Assembly: GCA_002339135.1 (NCBI GenBank)
Contig: DDJR01000042.1
Span: forward strand, 4,028-13,529
Source of the DNA: Flavobacteriales bacterium UBA2619
GTDB taxonomy: Bacteria; Bacteroidota; Bacteroidia; Flavobacteriales_D; Sanyastnellaceae
Direction: 5' to 3'
Length of the DNA: 9,502 nucleotides
Below are positions 1 to 6,712 of the stretch, one piece after another. The position numbers were made by a program, and so were the translations under genes. Numbering within the stretch: the first letter of the stretch is position 1; each line of letters begins with the position of its first letter. The notes beneath the pieces are model-generated. The model did no database searches, was not told where the DNA came from, and saw only the letters and a program-made list of their open reading frames with translations.

Positions 1-20
1 TTCGAATCCCTGTCTCTCCG
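1..20 (+). tRNA. tRNA-Ser, 3' end only (partial)
   Basis: The first seven bases, TTCGAAT, are a standard T-loop. They are followed by CCCTG, the 3' strand of the T-stem, then TCTCTCC, the 3' strand of the acceptor stem, and a G discriminator at position 20. An acceptor stem whose 5' strand would read GGAGAGA, together with a G discriminator, is typical of bacterial tRNA-Ser; this identity is inferred because the anticodon lies outside the window. The next bases are CAA, so CCA is not encoded and would be added by tRNA nucleotidyltransferase, as is common in Bacteroidota. The first ~65 bases of the gene are upstream of the window. Confidence 0.8.
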
Positions 21-70
21 CAAGGTTGTTCGACTTATTTATGAAATACATTCAACAAGAATATTTGACT

Positions 71-940
71 ATGAAGAATTTGTTTTCACTTCTCGCAATT
101 GCGGGAATCATGTTTGCAGCAAACCCCGCTGCAGTGTTTGCTCAACTCGAAGACGTTGCAAATGAAGAGGTTGTTTCTATGGAAATGGACAGTGTTTCTG
201 CAGACACCGTTGTTTCAGATTCAGCAATGAGCACCGTTGTTGAAGAGCCAACTGTAGAAATTGCTGAAACATCTGCGGATGTCGAAGAAACACGTGAAGT
301 GTTAAGCTTTCATCAAACAGTAAAGCGTTACTTCATTGAAGGAGGTGCTGCGTTTATGGCTTCAGTACTTATTTGTTTAATTCTTGGATTGGCACTCAGT
401 ATAGAGCGTATCATTTATCTCAACATGGCTACGACCAACACGAAGAAGCTTGTGAATGAAATTGACGAATGCCTTCAGAAGGGTGGAGTTGACTCAGCAA
501 AAGAAGTTTGCCGTAACACAGCAGGCCCCGTGGCAACAATCTTTCATCAAGGTCTGGACAGATCAGAAGGAAGCTATGAAGAGGTTGCTAAAGCGATTGA
601 GGATTATGGTTCAGTTGAAATGTCTAAGCTTGAGCGAGGTTTAAGTTGGATTTCCCTGTTTATAGCGCTTGCACCGATGTTGGGTTTCATGGGAACTGTA
701 ATCGGTATGATTTCAGCTTTTGATGACATCGCGGAGGCAAATACAATCAACGCTTCTATTGTAGCTGGTGGTATTAAGATTGCATTGATTACAACAGTTT
801 CTGGACTGATAGTCGCCATTATACTTCAGGTATTCTACAATTATATTCTTTCTAAAATTGATGGTATTGTTCTTGATATGGAGGAGGCTAGCATGGATCT
901 TGTTGATCTTCTATACAAGCGTAAGCTTCAAGGTAAATAA
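71..940 (+). CDS. exbB: ExbB/TolQ/MotA-family proton channel protein with signal peptide
   Basis: This is the proton-channel subunit of a TonB-type motor in the inner membrane, which together with ExbD converts proton motive force into work for TonB-dependent outer-membrane transport. The protein is 289 residues from the ATG at 71. I chose this start because it begins a clear signal peptide (residues 1-24, ending AVFA before Q25). Longer in-frame starts at 26 (TTG) and 41 (ATG) would bury it. Residues 26-80 form an acidic, Ser/Thr/Val-rich, probably disordered periplasmic stretch. Membrane segments lie at about 92-112, 193-215 and 236-258. The family core APMLGFMGTVIGM (201-213) and the Thr pair in ITTVSGL (240-246) are present. 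No Shine-Dalgarno is visible. The gene starts 50 bp after the tRNA and leads an operon with the next three genes. Family membership is firm; the exact cargo is unknown. Confidence 0.93.
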   Translation: MKNLFSLLAIAGIMFAANPAAVFAQLEDVANEEVVSMEMDSVSADTVVSDSAMSTVVEEPTVEIAETSADVEETREVLSFHQTVKRYFIEGGAAFMASVLICLILGLALSIERIIYLNMATTNTKKLVNEIDECLQKGGVDSAKEVCRNTAGPVATIFHQGLDRSEGSYEEVAKAIEDYGSVEMSKLERGLSWISLFIALAPMLGFMGTVIGMISAFDDIAEANTINASIVAGGIKIALITTVSGLIVAIILQVFYNYILSKIDGIVLDMEEASMDLVDLLYKRKLQGK

Positions 941-944
941 GGAG
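939..944 (+). promoter_or_regulatory. Shine-Dalgarno site (AAGGAG) for the small membrane protein gene
   Basis: AAGGAG overlaps the exbB stop codon and lies 4 bases before the ATG at 949. It is the clearest SD-like site directly in front of an ATG in the window. That is notable because most Bacteroidota genes, including the others here, lack one. It supports the ATG at 949 as the start. Confidence 0.6.
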
Positions 945-948
945 AATT

Positions 949-1428
949 ATGGAAGAAAATAAAATTAATTTCGCCCTTTCCGGACTTCGTTTAGTAATCA
1001 TTGCACTCGGTGTTATTCTTGTTGGAATAATAGTTGGTAACAGTACTGGCGATGAGTCTTTTGTTGAAGGGGAAGCCAGCTACGGTGTTTACCTCGATTG
1101 GATGTTCTACATTATTTATGCTGTAGGTATTGCATGTTCAGTTGCTGCTGTTGGATTTGGAGTTTCTGCATTCGTGATGAAGCTGGTGAATGACTTCAAA
1201 GCACAATTGGGTACTCTGGCAGGAATCTCAGTTTTTGCTCTCATAGGTATAATTAGCTATTTCGTTTTGGCTGATGGGTCTGTTTTAGATGCATACGAAG
1301 TAAGTGGCATTACCGTTTCAGAATCTGAAAGTGTTTTTGCTGGTGGAAGTATGATTTACGTTTACCTTTTATTCGCTGTTGCTGCAGCTTCGATTGTTTG
1401 GGCTGAGGTAAGCAGCATTTTTAAGTAA
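949..1428 (+). CDS. Unknown four-helix membrane protein of the exbB-exbD operon
   Basis: I do not recognise a named family. The 159-residue product is very hydrophobic, with likely membrane segments at about 12-30, 51-77, 89-108 and 131-154. The loop between helices 1 and 2 (about 31-49) is acidic (DES, EGE), and so is the loop between helices 3 and 4 (about 109-130). There is no signal peptide and no cysteine pair or catalytic motif. It starts 8 bp after exbB behind a good SD and ends 7 bp before the long exbD, so it is almost certainly co-transcribed and probably made in proportion to the motor subunits. From memory, a hypothetical membrane protein in this slot recurs in flavobacterial exbB-exbD-exbD operons. 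By inference it could be an accessory or assembly subunit of the motor; nothing in the sequence proves this. Confidence 0.85.
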   Translation: MEENKINFALSGLRLVIIALGVILVGIIVGNSTGDESFVEGEASYGVYLDWMFYIIYAVGIACSVAAVGFGVSAFVMKLVNDFKAQLGTLAGISVFALIGIISYFVLADGSVLDAYEVSGITVSESESVFAGGSMIYVYLLFAVAAASIVWAEVSSIFK

Positions 1429-1435
1429 AATAGAT

Positions 1436-2260
1436 ATGGCACGTCGCGAATTACAAGAAATTAATGCCGGCTCTATGGCCGATATCGCTTTCTTGCTTCT
1501 GATTTTTTGGCTCGTAACAACTACAATTGAATCCGACATGGGAATCAAGCGTCAGTTGCCCCCTCCAGTTCCGGATGACATTGATGTGCCTCAAGCAAAA
1601 GAGCAAAACGTTTTTAATGTCAAAGTCAACTTTCTTGATTTGTTGTTGGTAGAAGGAGAGCCTTTGGATATGAATCAGTTGAAGAACAAAGCGAAAGATT
1701 TTCTTATTGCTACAGGAGATGGGGTAATATCACATCAAATCGACAATCAGGAAATAGGAAAAAACAGAGATGTGGTTTCCATAACAGGTGCAAATGGTAA
1801 AACAAATGCTTCTTTCCCTGAACGAGAATGGGTCAGAAAGTCTGATGTTAAATTAAAGATTGCTGAATACATTCAAATCGTTCAAATTTCTGAGCCTAAG
1901 AACAAAGATGCATTTAGAAAGGTTCTGTCTAAATGGCAGGAGAAACTCACTACCATTACACTTTTAGGGGGTGATTATAAACAGCTTCCTTCGTCTGCGT
2001 TGATCTCAATGCAAAATGACAACAACACAACTTACAACACCTATTTGCAGGTCCAAAATGAGTTGCAATCTGCGGTCAATGAGCTTCGAGATGAGCTGGC
2101 ACTAGCAAAGTTTGGTCAAAGTTACTCAGAGCTCGAAGAGGTCTATGGTAAAAACAAGCAAGATAAAAAGACGCTTGATAAAATTACGGCAGTAAGGGCT
2201 CTATACCCACAACGTATTTCAGAGGCTGAGCCTCGTGATGCTGGATCAACATATTACTAA
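1436..2260 (+). CDS. exbD: ExbD-family biopolymer transport protein, long form
   Basis: This is the proton-carrying partner of ExbB: a single-pass inner-membrane protein with a periplasmic domain. The 274-residue product has a short cytoplasmic N-terminus, then a membrane segment at about 14-31. Within it, D16 in SMADIAFLLL matches the essential protonatable Asp of the ExbD/TolR family. A Pro-rich linker (LPPPVPDD, 41-48) follows, then a periplasmic domain. Residues 186-235 have the form typical of Bacteroidota ExbD (SALISMQNDNNTTYNTYL, then an amphipathic VQNELQSAVNELRDELA helix). Typical ExbD proteins have about 140-200 residues. The extra length comes from a polar, Lys-rich section at about 85-165 and a charged tail after 235. 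The gene starts 7 bp after the membrane protein gene and ends 2 bp before a second exbD, which suggests translational coupling. Confidence 0.92.
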   Translation: MARRELQEINAGSMADIAFLLLIFWLVTTTIESDMGIKRQLPPPVPDDIDVPQAKEQNVFNVKVNFLDLLLVEGEPLDMNQLKNKAKDFLIATGDGVISHQIDNQEIGKNRDVVSITGANGKTNASFPEREWVRKSDVKLKIAEYIQIVQISEPKNKDAFRKVLSKWQEKLTTITLLGGDYKQLPSSALISMQNDNNTTYNTYLQVQNELQSAVNELRDELALAKFGQSYSELEEVYGKNKQDKKTLDKITAVRALYPQRISEAEPRDAGSTYY

Positions 2261-2262
2261 GT

Positions 2263-2736
2263 ATGAGCAAGTTTAAAAAAGGAAGTAACCGCCCGACGGG
2301 ATCGATTTCGACAGCATCTCTGCCGGACATCGTTTTTATGCTTTTATTCTTCTTCATGGTTGCAACTGTTTTGCGTACAGAAGATGAGAAAGTACAAGTC
2401 ACAAAGCCAGAAGCTTCAGAGCTTTATAAAGTTGAAAAAAAGCATCTCATTCGTTACATCAACATAGGTATGCCTATGGACAACCGATATGGAACAGAGC
2501 CGGTGATTCAACTGAACGATGCTTTTTCAAAAGCTTCAGACGTGCGAGATTGGATAGGCAAAGAGCGTGAAACATTAGCGGAGTCAGAGCAAAGTAAAAT
2601 GTGGGTCTCACTAAAGGTAGACCAAGAAACAAAAATGGGGATTGTGACATCTGTAAAGCAGGAGTTAAGACAAGCTTCAGCTTTGAAGATTCTATACTCT
2701 GCTACAAGTAGAGCCCGAACAGGAGTCGAGGAATAA
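2263..2736 (+). CDS. exbD: ExbD-family biopolymer transport protein, short form
   Basis: This is the second ExbD of the operon. The 157-residue product has a basic N-terminus (KFKKGSNR), one membrane segment at about 20-37 and the conserved Asp at D22 in SLPDIVFMLLFFFMV. A periplasmic domain follows that ends in a conserved-looking VSLKVDQETKMGIVTSVKQ stretch (115-133). Tandem exbD genes after one exbB are common in Bacteroidota. The two proteins differ greatly in length and sequence outside the membrane segment, so they may form a heteromeric ExbD pair rather than act redundantly; this is inference. The start lies 2 bp after the previous stop with no SD of its own. The stop is only 3 bases from the stop of the opposing dehydrogenase gene, with no terminator hairpin visible between them. 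Confidence 0.92.
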   Translation: MSKFKKGSNRPTGSISTASLPDIVFMLLFFFMVATVLRTEDEKVQVTKPEASELYKVEKKHLIRYINIGMPMDNRYGTEPVIQLNDAFSKASDVRDWIGKERETLAESEQSKMWVSLKVDQETKMGIVTSVKQELRQASALKILYSATSRARTGVEE

Positions 2737-2739
2737 ATT

Positions 2740-3702
2740 TCAGGTTCGCTTAACAGAGAAATCTTTCAAGATTTTTTGTGCTAAGAAAGCGCTTAATTTT
2801 ATATAGCTTTCGATTGTCCACCCCGCCACATGTGGACTCAAGTATACATTTGGATAGGTAAGAAGACGGGTTAGCGTAGCCCTTGATTCAGCATCTTTTA
2901 TTTGATCGAGACCTTCAAGAGATCGGCCTTCAAACTCGAGAACGTCCAGCCCGATAGAGCTAACCTGGCCCGAATCCAGTGCGTTTAATAAATCCGATGT
3001 ATTGACAACGGCACCTCGAGAGCTGTTTATAAAAACAAATTGATGTTTAAATTTAGACAGCCAGTTCGAGTTGACCAGATTCTTCGTTTCATTAGTCCAT
3101 GGTATATGTAAACTCACGATTTCGCTTCTTTGAAAAAACTCTGCCTCACTTACTTCTTCAACCAAATCTGAACTGAAATCTGACTTGTATTTGTCGTATG
3201 CGATTACCTTGCAGCCAAGACCACTGAGCTTGAGTGCCAAGGAAGATCCCATTTCACCATATCCCAGAATCCCCACAGTTTTGCTGCTGAGTTCAGTCCC
3301 GCGGTGCTTCTCTCTTGCCCAGACTCTTTCATGAACGGATCTGTCACAGCTTCTTAACTTATGCAAGATCATGAGGATCATTCCCAGAACATGCTCTCCC
3401 AATGCATCTCTGTTTCCTTCTGGTGAGTTGTAAACCTGTATATTTCTCTTTTTTGCTTCGATCAAGTCAATGTTCTCGAGCCCAGAGCCACTGCGGGCGA
3501 TCCATTGTAAATTTGGAAGAGTGTTGAGAATTGTGGCATCAATTTGTAGCCTAGATCTAAGGATTATCCCGTTAATATTTTCAAGGGTTCCTTCTAGAAT
3601 ATCATCCCGCGTAAGTGTTAAACAGTCTTTGCAGTGAAAACCATTTTCTTCCAATTTGTTTTTAAGTATCGGATGTACCGTATCTAAAAAAGCAACATTC
3701 AT
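2740..3702 (-). CDS. D-2-hydroxyacid dehydrogenase family protein (NAD(P)-dependent)
   Basis: This is a cytoplasmic oxidoreductase of the D-isomer-specific 2-hydroxyacid dehydrogenase family (the SerA/lactate/glycerate dehydrogenase fold) and would interconvert a 2-hydroxyacid and a 2-ketoacid. The 320-residue product has the Rossmann motif GYGEMG (147-152) with an acidic D170 at the end of beta-2, which favours NAD+ over NADP+. The catalytic residues are present: R229 in INSSRGAVVN, E258 in LDVLEFE and H291 in LSPHVAG. R70 in WIARSGSGLENID probably helps bind substrate. The loop at 260-283 before the catalytic His is longer than in SerA, and there is no C-terminal ACT domain, so I do not call it serA. 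Substrate is unknown. It starts 9 bp after mgtE and is probably co-transcribed with it. Confidence 0.9.
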   Translation of the reverse strand: MNVAFLDTVHPILKNKLEENGFHCKDCLTLTRDDILEGTLENINGIILRSRLQIDATILNTLPNLQWIARSGSGLENIDLIEAKKRNIQVYNSPEGNRDALGEHVLGMILMILHKLRSCDRSVHERVWAREKHRGTELSSKTVGILGYGEMGSSLALKLSGLGCKVIAYDKYKSDFSSDLVEEVSEAEFFQRSEIVSLHIPWTNETKNLVNSNWLSKFKHQFVFINSSRGAVVNTSDLLNALDSGQVSSIGLDVLEFEGRSLEGLDQIKDAESRATLTRLLTYPNVYLSPHVAGWTIESYIKLSAFLAQKILKDFSVKRT

Positions 3703-3711
3703 GTCAATGAA

Positions 3712-5070
3712 TTAAAGCAGTGAGCTAATAAATGAACCCACACTAAAGTAAATAATGAGGCCTATAATGTCGTTTGCAGTGGTAATAAATGGACCTGTTG
3801 CTAGTGCAGGATCTATTTTGCGTTTATCTAGCATGAGAGGAACAAAGGCCCCGAACAATGCAGCAAAGACAACCACAAATAACAAGGAAATTCCGACTGT
3901 AGTGCTTAGTGATTTGTCAAAACCCAGCAGCAATGTCACTATGAAAATAATGGAGGCACAAATGATTCCATTTAACAGACCCACCCCAAGCTCTTTGATT
4001 AACCTGGAGGCAATGTTCGTCGTATTGATGCTTGAAGTAGCAAGTCCCTGAACGACTATTGCCGATGACTGAACTCCTACGTTTCCTCCCATTGCTGCGA
4101 TAAGCGGTATAAACAGGGCCATTTCTGGATGTGATACAATGTCGAATGCGCCGATGACATAAGCTCCTCCTACACCACCCCCCAGACCGATGAGTAGCCA
4201 TGGCAAGCGCGCTCTGGTTAAAGTCCAAACAGAATCATACGACTCTACATCCTCAGAAATTCCAGACGCCAGCTGGTAATCTCGTTCAGCTTCTTCGATG
4301 ATTACATCAACAGCATCATCAATTGTGATGCGACCAAGCAAAACACCGTTGTCATCTGTTACTGGAAGAGCAACAAGGTCATAACGCTCCATTAAGCTCA
4401 CAACCAATTCTTCTTTTTCCTTTGCTTTTATTGAAATAAAATTCTCATCATCTTTCAGATCTCCAACAGGAGTTCTTGTACTTGCTGCAGAAAGCAACAG
4501 ATTTTGTAAGCTAAGTCTTCCAGTAAGCTCCCCTGTTGCATTTACTACATAAATGGTGTACAGATTTTCTATGTCTTGCGATTGAATGCGAATCTCTTTA
4601 ATTGCTGTTGCTACAGACCAAGTTTCCTCAACTTTCACTAACTCTTTAGCCATTAAAGCTCCTGCTGAGCCTTCGGGGTAGGACAGCAAGGATAGAATGT
4701 CCGCAACAGACTCTTTGTCTTCTGCCTTTGACATCACATCCATCATTTTATCTGATGGAAGGGACCCGAGTATATCAGCAGCATCGTCAGATTCTAGTCC
4801 GTCAATGACATCTTTAGCTATTTGATTCGAAGATAAATAGTTCAGTATTTGTTCTCGAACATCATCGTCAACATCAGACAATACAGCAGGTCGGATGTTG
4901 TCCTTTAAAAGTTGGTATGCATAATTAACGTCCTCTATTCTAAGCTGATTTAGAATGAGAGCGATGTCTGTTTCATGAAGTTCGTCTAGGTGAGAAATCA
5001 AAGACCCCTCTTTTCCCTGTTCTATCAGGGTTTGGATTTCATCGAGATATTCTTTAGTAATTTCTAGCAT
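3712..5070 (-). CDS. mgtE: MgtE-family magnesium transporter/channel
   Basis: This is an inner-membrane Mg2+ channel, gated in known homologues by Mg2+ binding to its cytoplasmic domains. The 452-residue length is normal for MgtE. In order it has an acidic helical MgtE_N domain (about 1-130), two CBS domains (about 138-260), a connecting helix and a five-helix membrane domain (about 288-452). Pore signatures are visible: PLIAAMGGNVGVQSSA (322-337) and DPALATGPFITTANDIIG (420-437), where D434 lies in the position of the Mg2+-coordinating Asp. The many Asp/Glu in the N-terminal domain (for example VDDDV and ESDDAADI) fit a Mg2+ sensor. I see no Mg2+ riboswitch: the gap upstream is only 35 bp. 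It lies downstream of tadA and 9 bp upstream of the dehydrogenase gene. Confidence 0.96.
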   Translation of the reverse strand: MLEITKEYLDEIQTLIEQGKEGSLISHLDELHETDIALILNQLRIEDVNYAYQLLKDNIRPAVLSDVDDDVREQILNYLSSNQIAKDVIDGLESDDAADILGSLPSDKMMDVMSKAEDKESVADILSLLSYPEGSAGALMAKELVKVEETWSVATAIKEIRIQSQDIENLYTIYVVNATGELTGRLSLQNLLLSAASTRTPVGDLKDDENFISIKAKEKEELVVSLMERYDLVALPVTDDNGVLLGRITIDDAVDVIIEEAERDYQLASGISEDVESYDSVWTLTRARLPWLLIGLGGGVGGAYVIGAFDIVSHPEMALFIPLIAAMGGNVGVQSSAIVVQGLATSSINTTNIASRLIKELGVGLLNGIICASIIFIVTLLLGFDKSLSTTVGISLLFVVVFAALFGAFVPLMLDKRKIDPALATGPFITTANDIIGLIIYFSVGSFISSLL

Positions 5071-5089
5071 AGCCTATGTAATACAAATG

Positions 5090-5097
5090 CAAAGGTA
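5090..5097 (-). promoter_or_regulatory. Candidate Bacteroidota -7 promoter box (TACCTTTG) for mgtE
   Basis: On the minus strand the gap between tadA and mgtE contains TACCTTTG, an exact match to the TAnnTTTG -7 element used by the primary sigma factor of Bacteroidota. Transcription would start about 13 bases before the mgtE ATG, giving a very short leader. No TTG-type -33 element is visible at the usual distance, so this may be a weak promoter or a chance match. If real, mgtE and the dehydrogenase gene could be expressed separately from the upstream glycosyltransferase and tadA. Confidence 0.35.
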
Positions 5098-5105
5098 AAT
5101 GAGAT

Positions 5106-5630
5106 TTAAGACCTTTTGCGCTTAGTCTGGAAGAAGTCTTTCACCAGTTGAGAACATTCTTGCTCTAGAACCCCAGAAGTGATCATGGTTTTCGGATGAA
5201 GCAATCCATTTTCAGAAATGGCGCCCCCGTGTCCTTTCTTTTCTTCATTTACCTCCCACCTTGTGTAACCTCGTTTTAGATCACGAGCTCCGTATACGAT
5301 TCTTCCTACTCTGGTCCAAAATCCAGCTCCAGCGCACATAGGACAGGGCTCCATAGTGACATAAAGTGTACATTGATCAAGAAATTTTCCACCCACAAAT
5401 TCTGAAGCACTGGTAAAGACTTGCATTTCAGCATGGGCTGTAAAATCTCTCAGTCTTTCACATAGATTGTGGCCTCTGGCGATGACTGCGCCATTCGAAA
5501 CGACAATTGCGCCTACGGGAACTTCGTCTATTGAGCCCGCTTCTTCAGCTTGCTGAAGAGCAATTCGCATAAATCGCTCATCATTAATCAGCTGCTCAGC
5601 TGTATTTTGAAGGATTAGTTTTTCAGCCAT
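5106..5630 (-). CDS. tadA: tRNA adenosine(34) deaminase TadA (CDA-fold nucleoside deaminase)
   Basis: This enzyme hydrolytically deaminates adenosine at wobble position 34 to inosine, in bacteria mainly in tRNA-Arg(ACG). The 174-residue protein has the zinc-deaminase signature: H66-A-E68 (zinc ligand and catalytic Glu) and P95-C96-PM-C99 with two zinc-binding Cys. The surrounding VPVGAIVV, GHN (53-55) and RIVYGARD (110-117) are typical of TadA. The C-terminus is basic (KTKRKRS), which fits tRNA contact. Bacteroidota proteins of this type are usually about 150 residues. The extra ~20 are at the N-terminus, and an ATG at residue 21 is an alternative start. The first 16 bases overlap the end of the glycosyltransferase gene, so the two are probably co-transcribed. 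A guanine-deaminase-like role is a less likely alternative. Confidence 0.88.
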   Translation of the reverse strand: MAEKLILQNTAEQLINDERFMRIALQQAEEAGSIDEVPVGAIVVSNGAVIARGHNLCERLRDFTAHAEMQVFTSASEFVGGKFLDQCTLYVTMEPCPMCAGAGFWTRVGRIVYGARDLKRGYTRWEVNEEKKGHGGAISENGLLHPKTMITSGVLEQECSQLVKDFFQTKRKRS

Positions 5631-6661
5631 GCTGCAAGTTCGTTGATTGCGACTTTGTTGCCCTTGCTTTTTGGAGCAATTCCTGAAATTTCAGGTATCC
5701 TCATATTTTCCAGGTCTTTTTGTGTGCACTGTGCAAACCCAAATTCCTTTGCCCACAACTTGCTTAGCAGTTCTTGTTCTCTTTGGCCTGGAGTTGGAAT
5801 CAAAATCGCTCTTTTCCCCAAGGAGGCCAAATCTAAAAGTGTGGTGTATCCACTTCGACAAATTAATGTTTTAGAACCACAGATCGCTTTAGAAATCTCT
5901 TCATCACTTGGGTCATAAAGTGTTGTGATGTTGTTTTTTTCACTTTTCCCTCCTCCAGGTTTACCTGCTAGAATGAGTCCTCGTTCACCCTGAAGTTCCA
6001 TCCACTTTCGAAGGGCATTTTCCATAATCGTTCGATGAGGTTCTGGTCCGCTAACCAATCCGACCAGTGGTGCGTCAGCAGTTAATTTAACAGGTTTCAA
6101 TCGGCTTAATAGCCCAATAAACGTTGTGTTGGGATGAATGGATTTTGATGTCAAACACCCTGCTATTGAATTGCTTCCCTTGGGGTTGTCAGGCACCCAA
6201 ATTCCGTCAAATTGAGCAACTAATTTTTTAATAATGATTTGAGCAAAAGGGCTTAATGCATTTGAAACAGGGAATTTCAACAAATGAGTCATTAATAAAG
6301 ACGGAATATCCGGGTGGTGAACTCCATAGCAATTGTCGGAAAATATTTTACTGATGGTTCGTTTTTGCAGGTGATCCCTTGTCCATTGTCTTTCTTCGTA
6401 AATCGACTTAAGCAGTTTGGGAGTTTGAGATGCGATAGCAAGCATTGTAAAATGTCTGCTGTATCTGATGTTTGCGCCAGGTTTTTCGAAAAACGTCACT
6501 TGCTCGTTATTTTTCAGGCGACTTTTCAACCAAACCATAGCGTCCCCTGAGCTTGCGATGTCGATGTCCCATCCAAGGTCTATCGCACCTTCAATTAAAG
6601 GGAGTGAGCGACTTGCATGGCCCATCCCCCAATTTAGTACAGCAATTAATATTCGAGACAT
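5615..6661 (-). CDS. GT-B-fold glycosyltransferase, MurG/GT28-like C-terminal domain
   Basis: This is a probable cytoplasmic or membrane-associated nucleotide-sugar glycosyltransferase of unknown acceptor. The 348-residue product begins with ILIAVLNWGMGHASRS; the Gly-His-x-x-Arg element (14-18) is the N-terminal loop common in GT-B enzymes of this type. The second Rossmann half starts near LVGLVSGPEP (199-208). The donor-binding region is CRSGYTTLLDLASLGKRAIL (268-287), followed by IPTPGQREQELL (288-299), which resembles the MurG/GT28 pattern of a small-residue loop and a Q-rich turn. It lacks the MurG membrane-association patch and peptidoglycan gene neighbours, so I do not call it murG. There is no signal peptide or membrane helix. 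It heads the minus-strand block and is followed by tadA with a 16-base overlap. Its function may be in surface glycan synthesis, but that is inference. Confidence 0.82.
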   Translation of the reverse strand: MSRILIAVLNWGMGHASRSLPLIEGAIDLGWDIDIASSGDAMVWLKSRLKNNEQVTFFEKPGANIRYSRHFTMLAIASQTPKLLKSIYEERQWTRDHLQKRTISKIFSDNCYGVHHPDIPSLLMTHLLKFPVSNALSPFAQIIIKKLVAQFDGIWVPDNPKGSNSIAGCLTSKSIHPNTTFIGLLSRLKPVKLTADAPLVGLVSGPEPHRTIMENALRKWMELQGERGLILAGKPGGGKSEKNNITTLYDPSDEEISKAICGSKTLICRSGYTTLLDLASLGKRAILIPTPGQREQELLSKLWAKEFGFAQCTQKDLENMRIPEISGIAPKSKGNKVAINELAAWLKN

Positions 6662-6674
6662 AGCAACAAATTCA

Positions 6675-6682
6675 TAATTTTG
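6675..6682 (+). promoter_or_regulatory. Candidate Bacteroidota -7 promoter box (TAATTTTG) for the trmB block
   Basis: The 51-bp divergent gap contains TAATTTTG, an exact match to the TAnnTTTG -7 element. Transcription would start about 25 bases before the trmB ATG at 6713. The -33 position would fall inside the 5' end of the glycosyltransferase gene, where I see no clear TTG. In the opposite direction the gap offers only near matches for the glycosyltransferase gene, so that promoter is not resolved. Confidence 0.4.
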
Positions 6683-6712
6683 CAGTGCAAATCATATCTG
6701 CAAATTAACAAA

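Noticed and set aside
26..60. Possible stem between TTGTT (26-30) and AACAA (54-58) after the tRNA, considered as a terminator
   Set aside because: Only five mostly A-T pairs with a 23-base loop and no following T-run; too weak to call. exbB may be read from the tRNA promoter or from an unseen one.
2740..3702. Calling the dehydrogenase serA (3-phosphoglycerate dehydrogenase)
   Set aside because: It has the family catalytic residues but a different, longer loop before the catalytic His, no ACT domain and no serine-pathway neighbours such as serC.
3917..4228. Second minus-strand open frame of 103 codons inside mgtE
   Set aside because: It is an alternative frame of mgtE; the mgtE frame carries the conserved membrane-domain motifs, while this one is rich in Ser/Arg/His/Cys with no recognisable motif.
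5071..5105. Mg2+ riboswitch (M-box or ykoK type) before mgtE
   Set aside because: The gap is 35 bp, far too short for such an element, and shows no stable hairpin.
5643..5918. Plus-strand open frame (91 codons) opposite the glycosyltransferase gene
   Set aside because: It lies wholly within a well-supported gene on the other strand, shows no family motif and has no convincing start site.
5615..6661. Calling the glycosyltransferase murG
   Set aside because: Only the general GT-B pattern is shared; the neighbours are not peptidoglycan genes and the MurG-specific motifs were not recognised.
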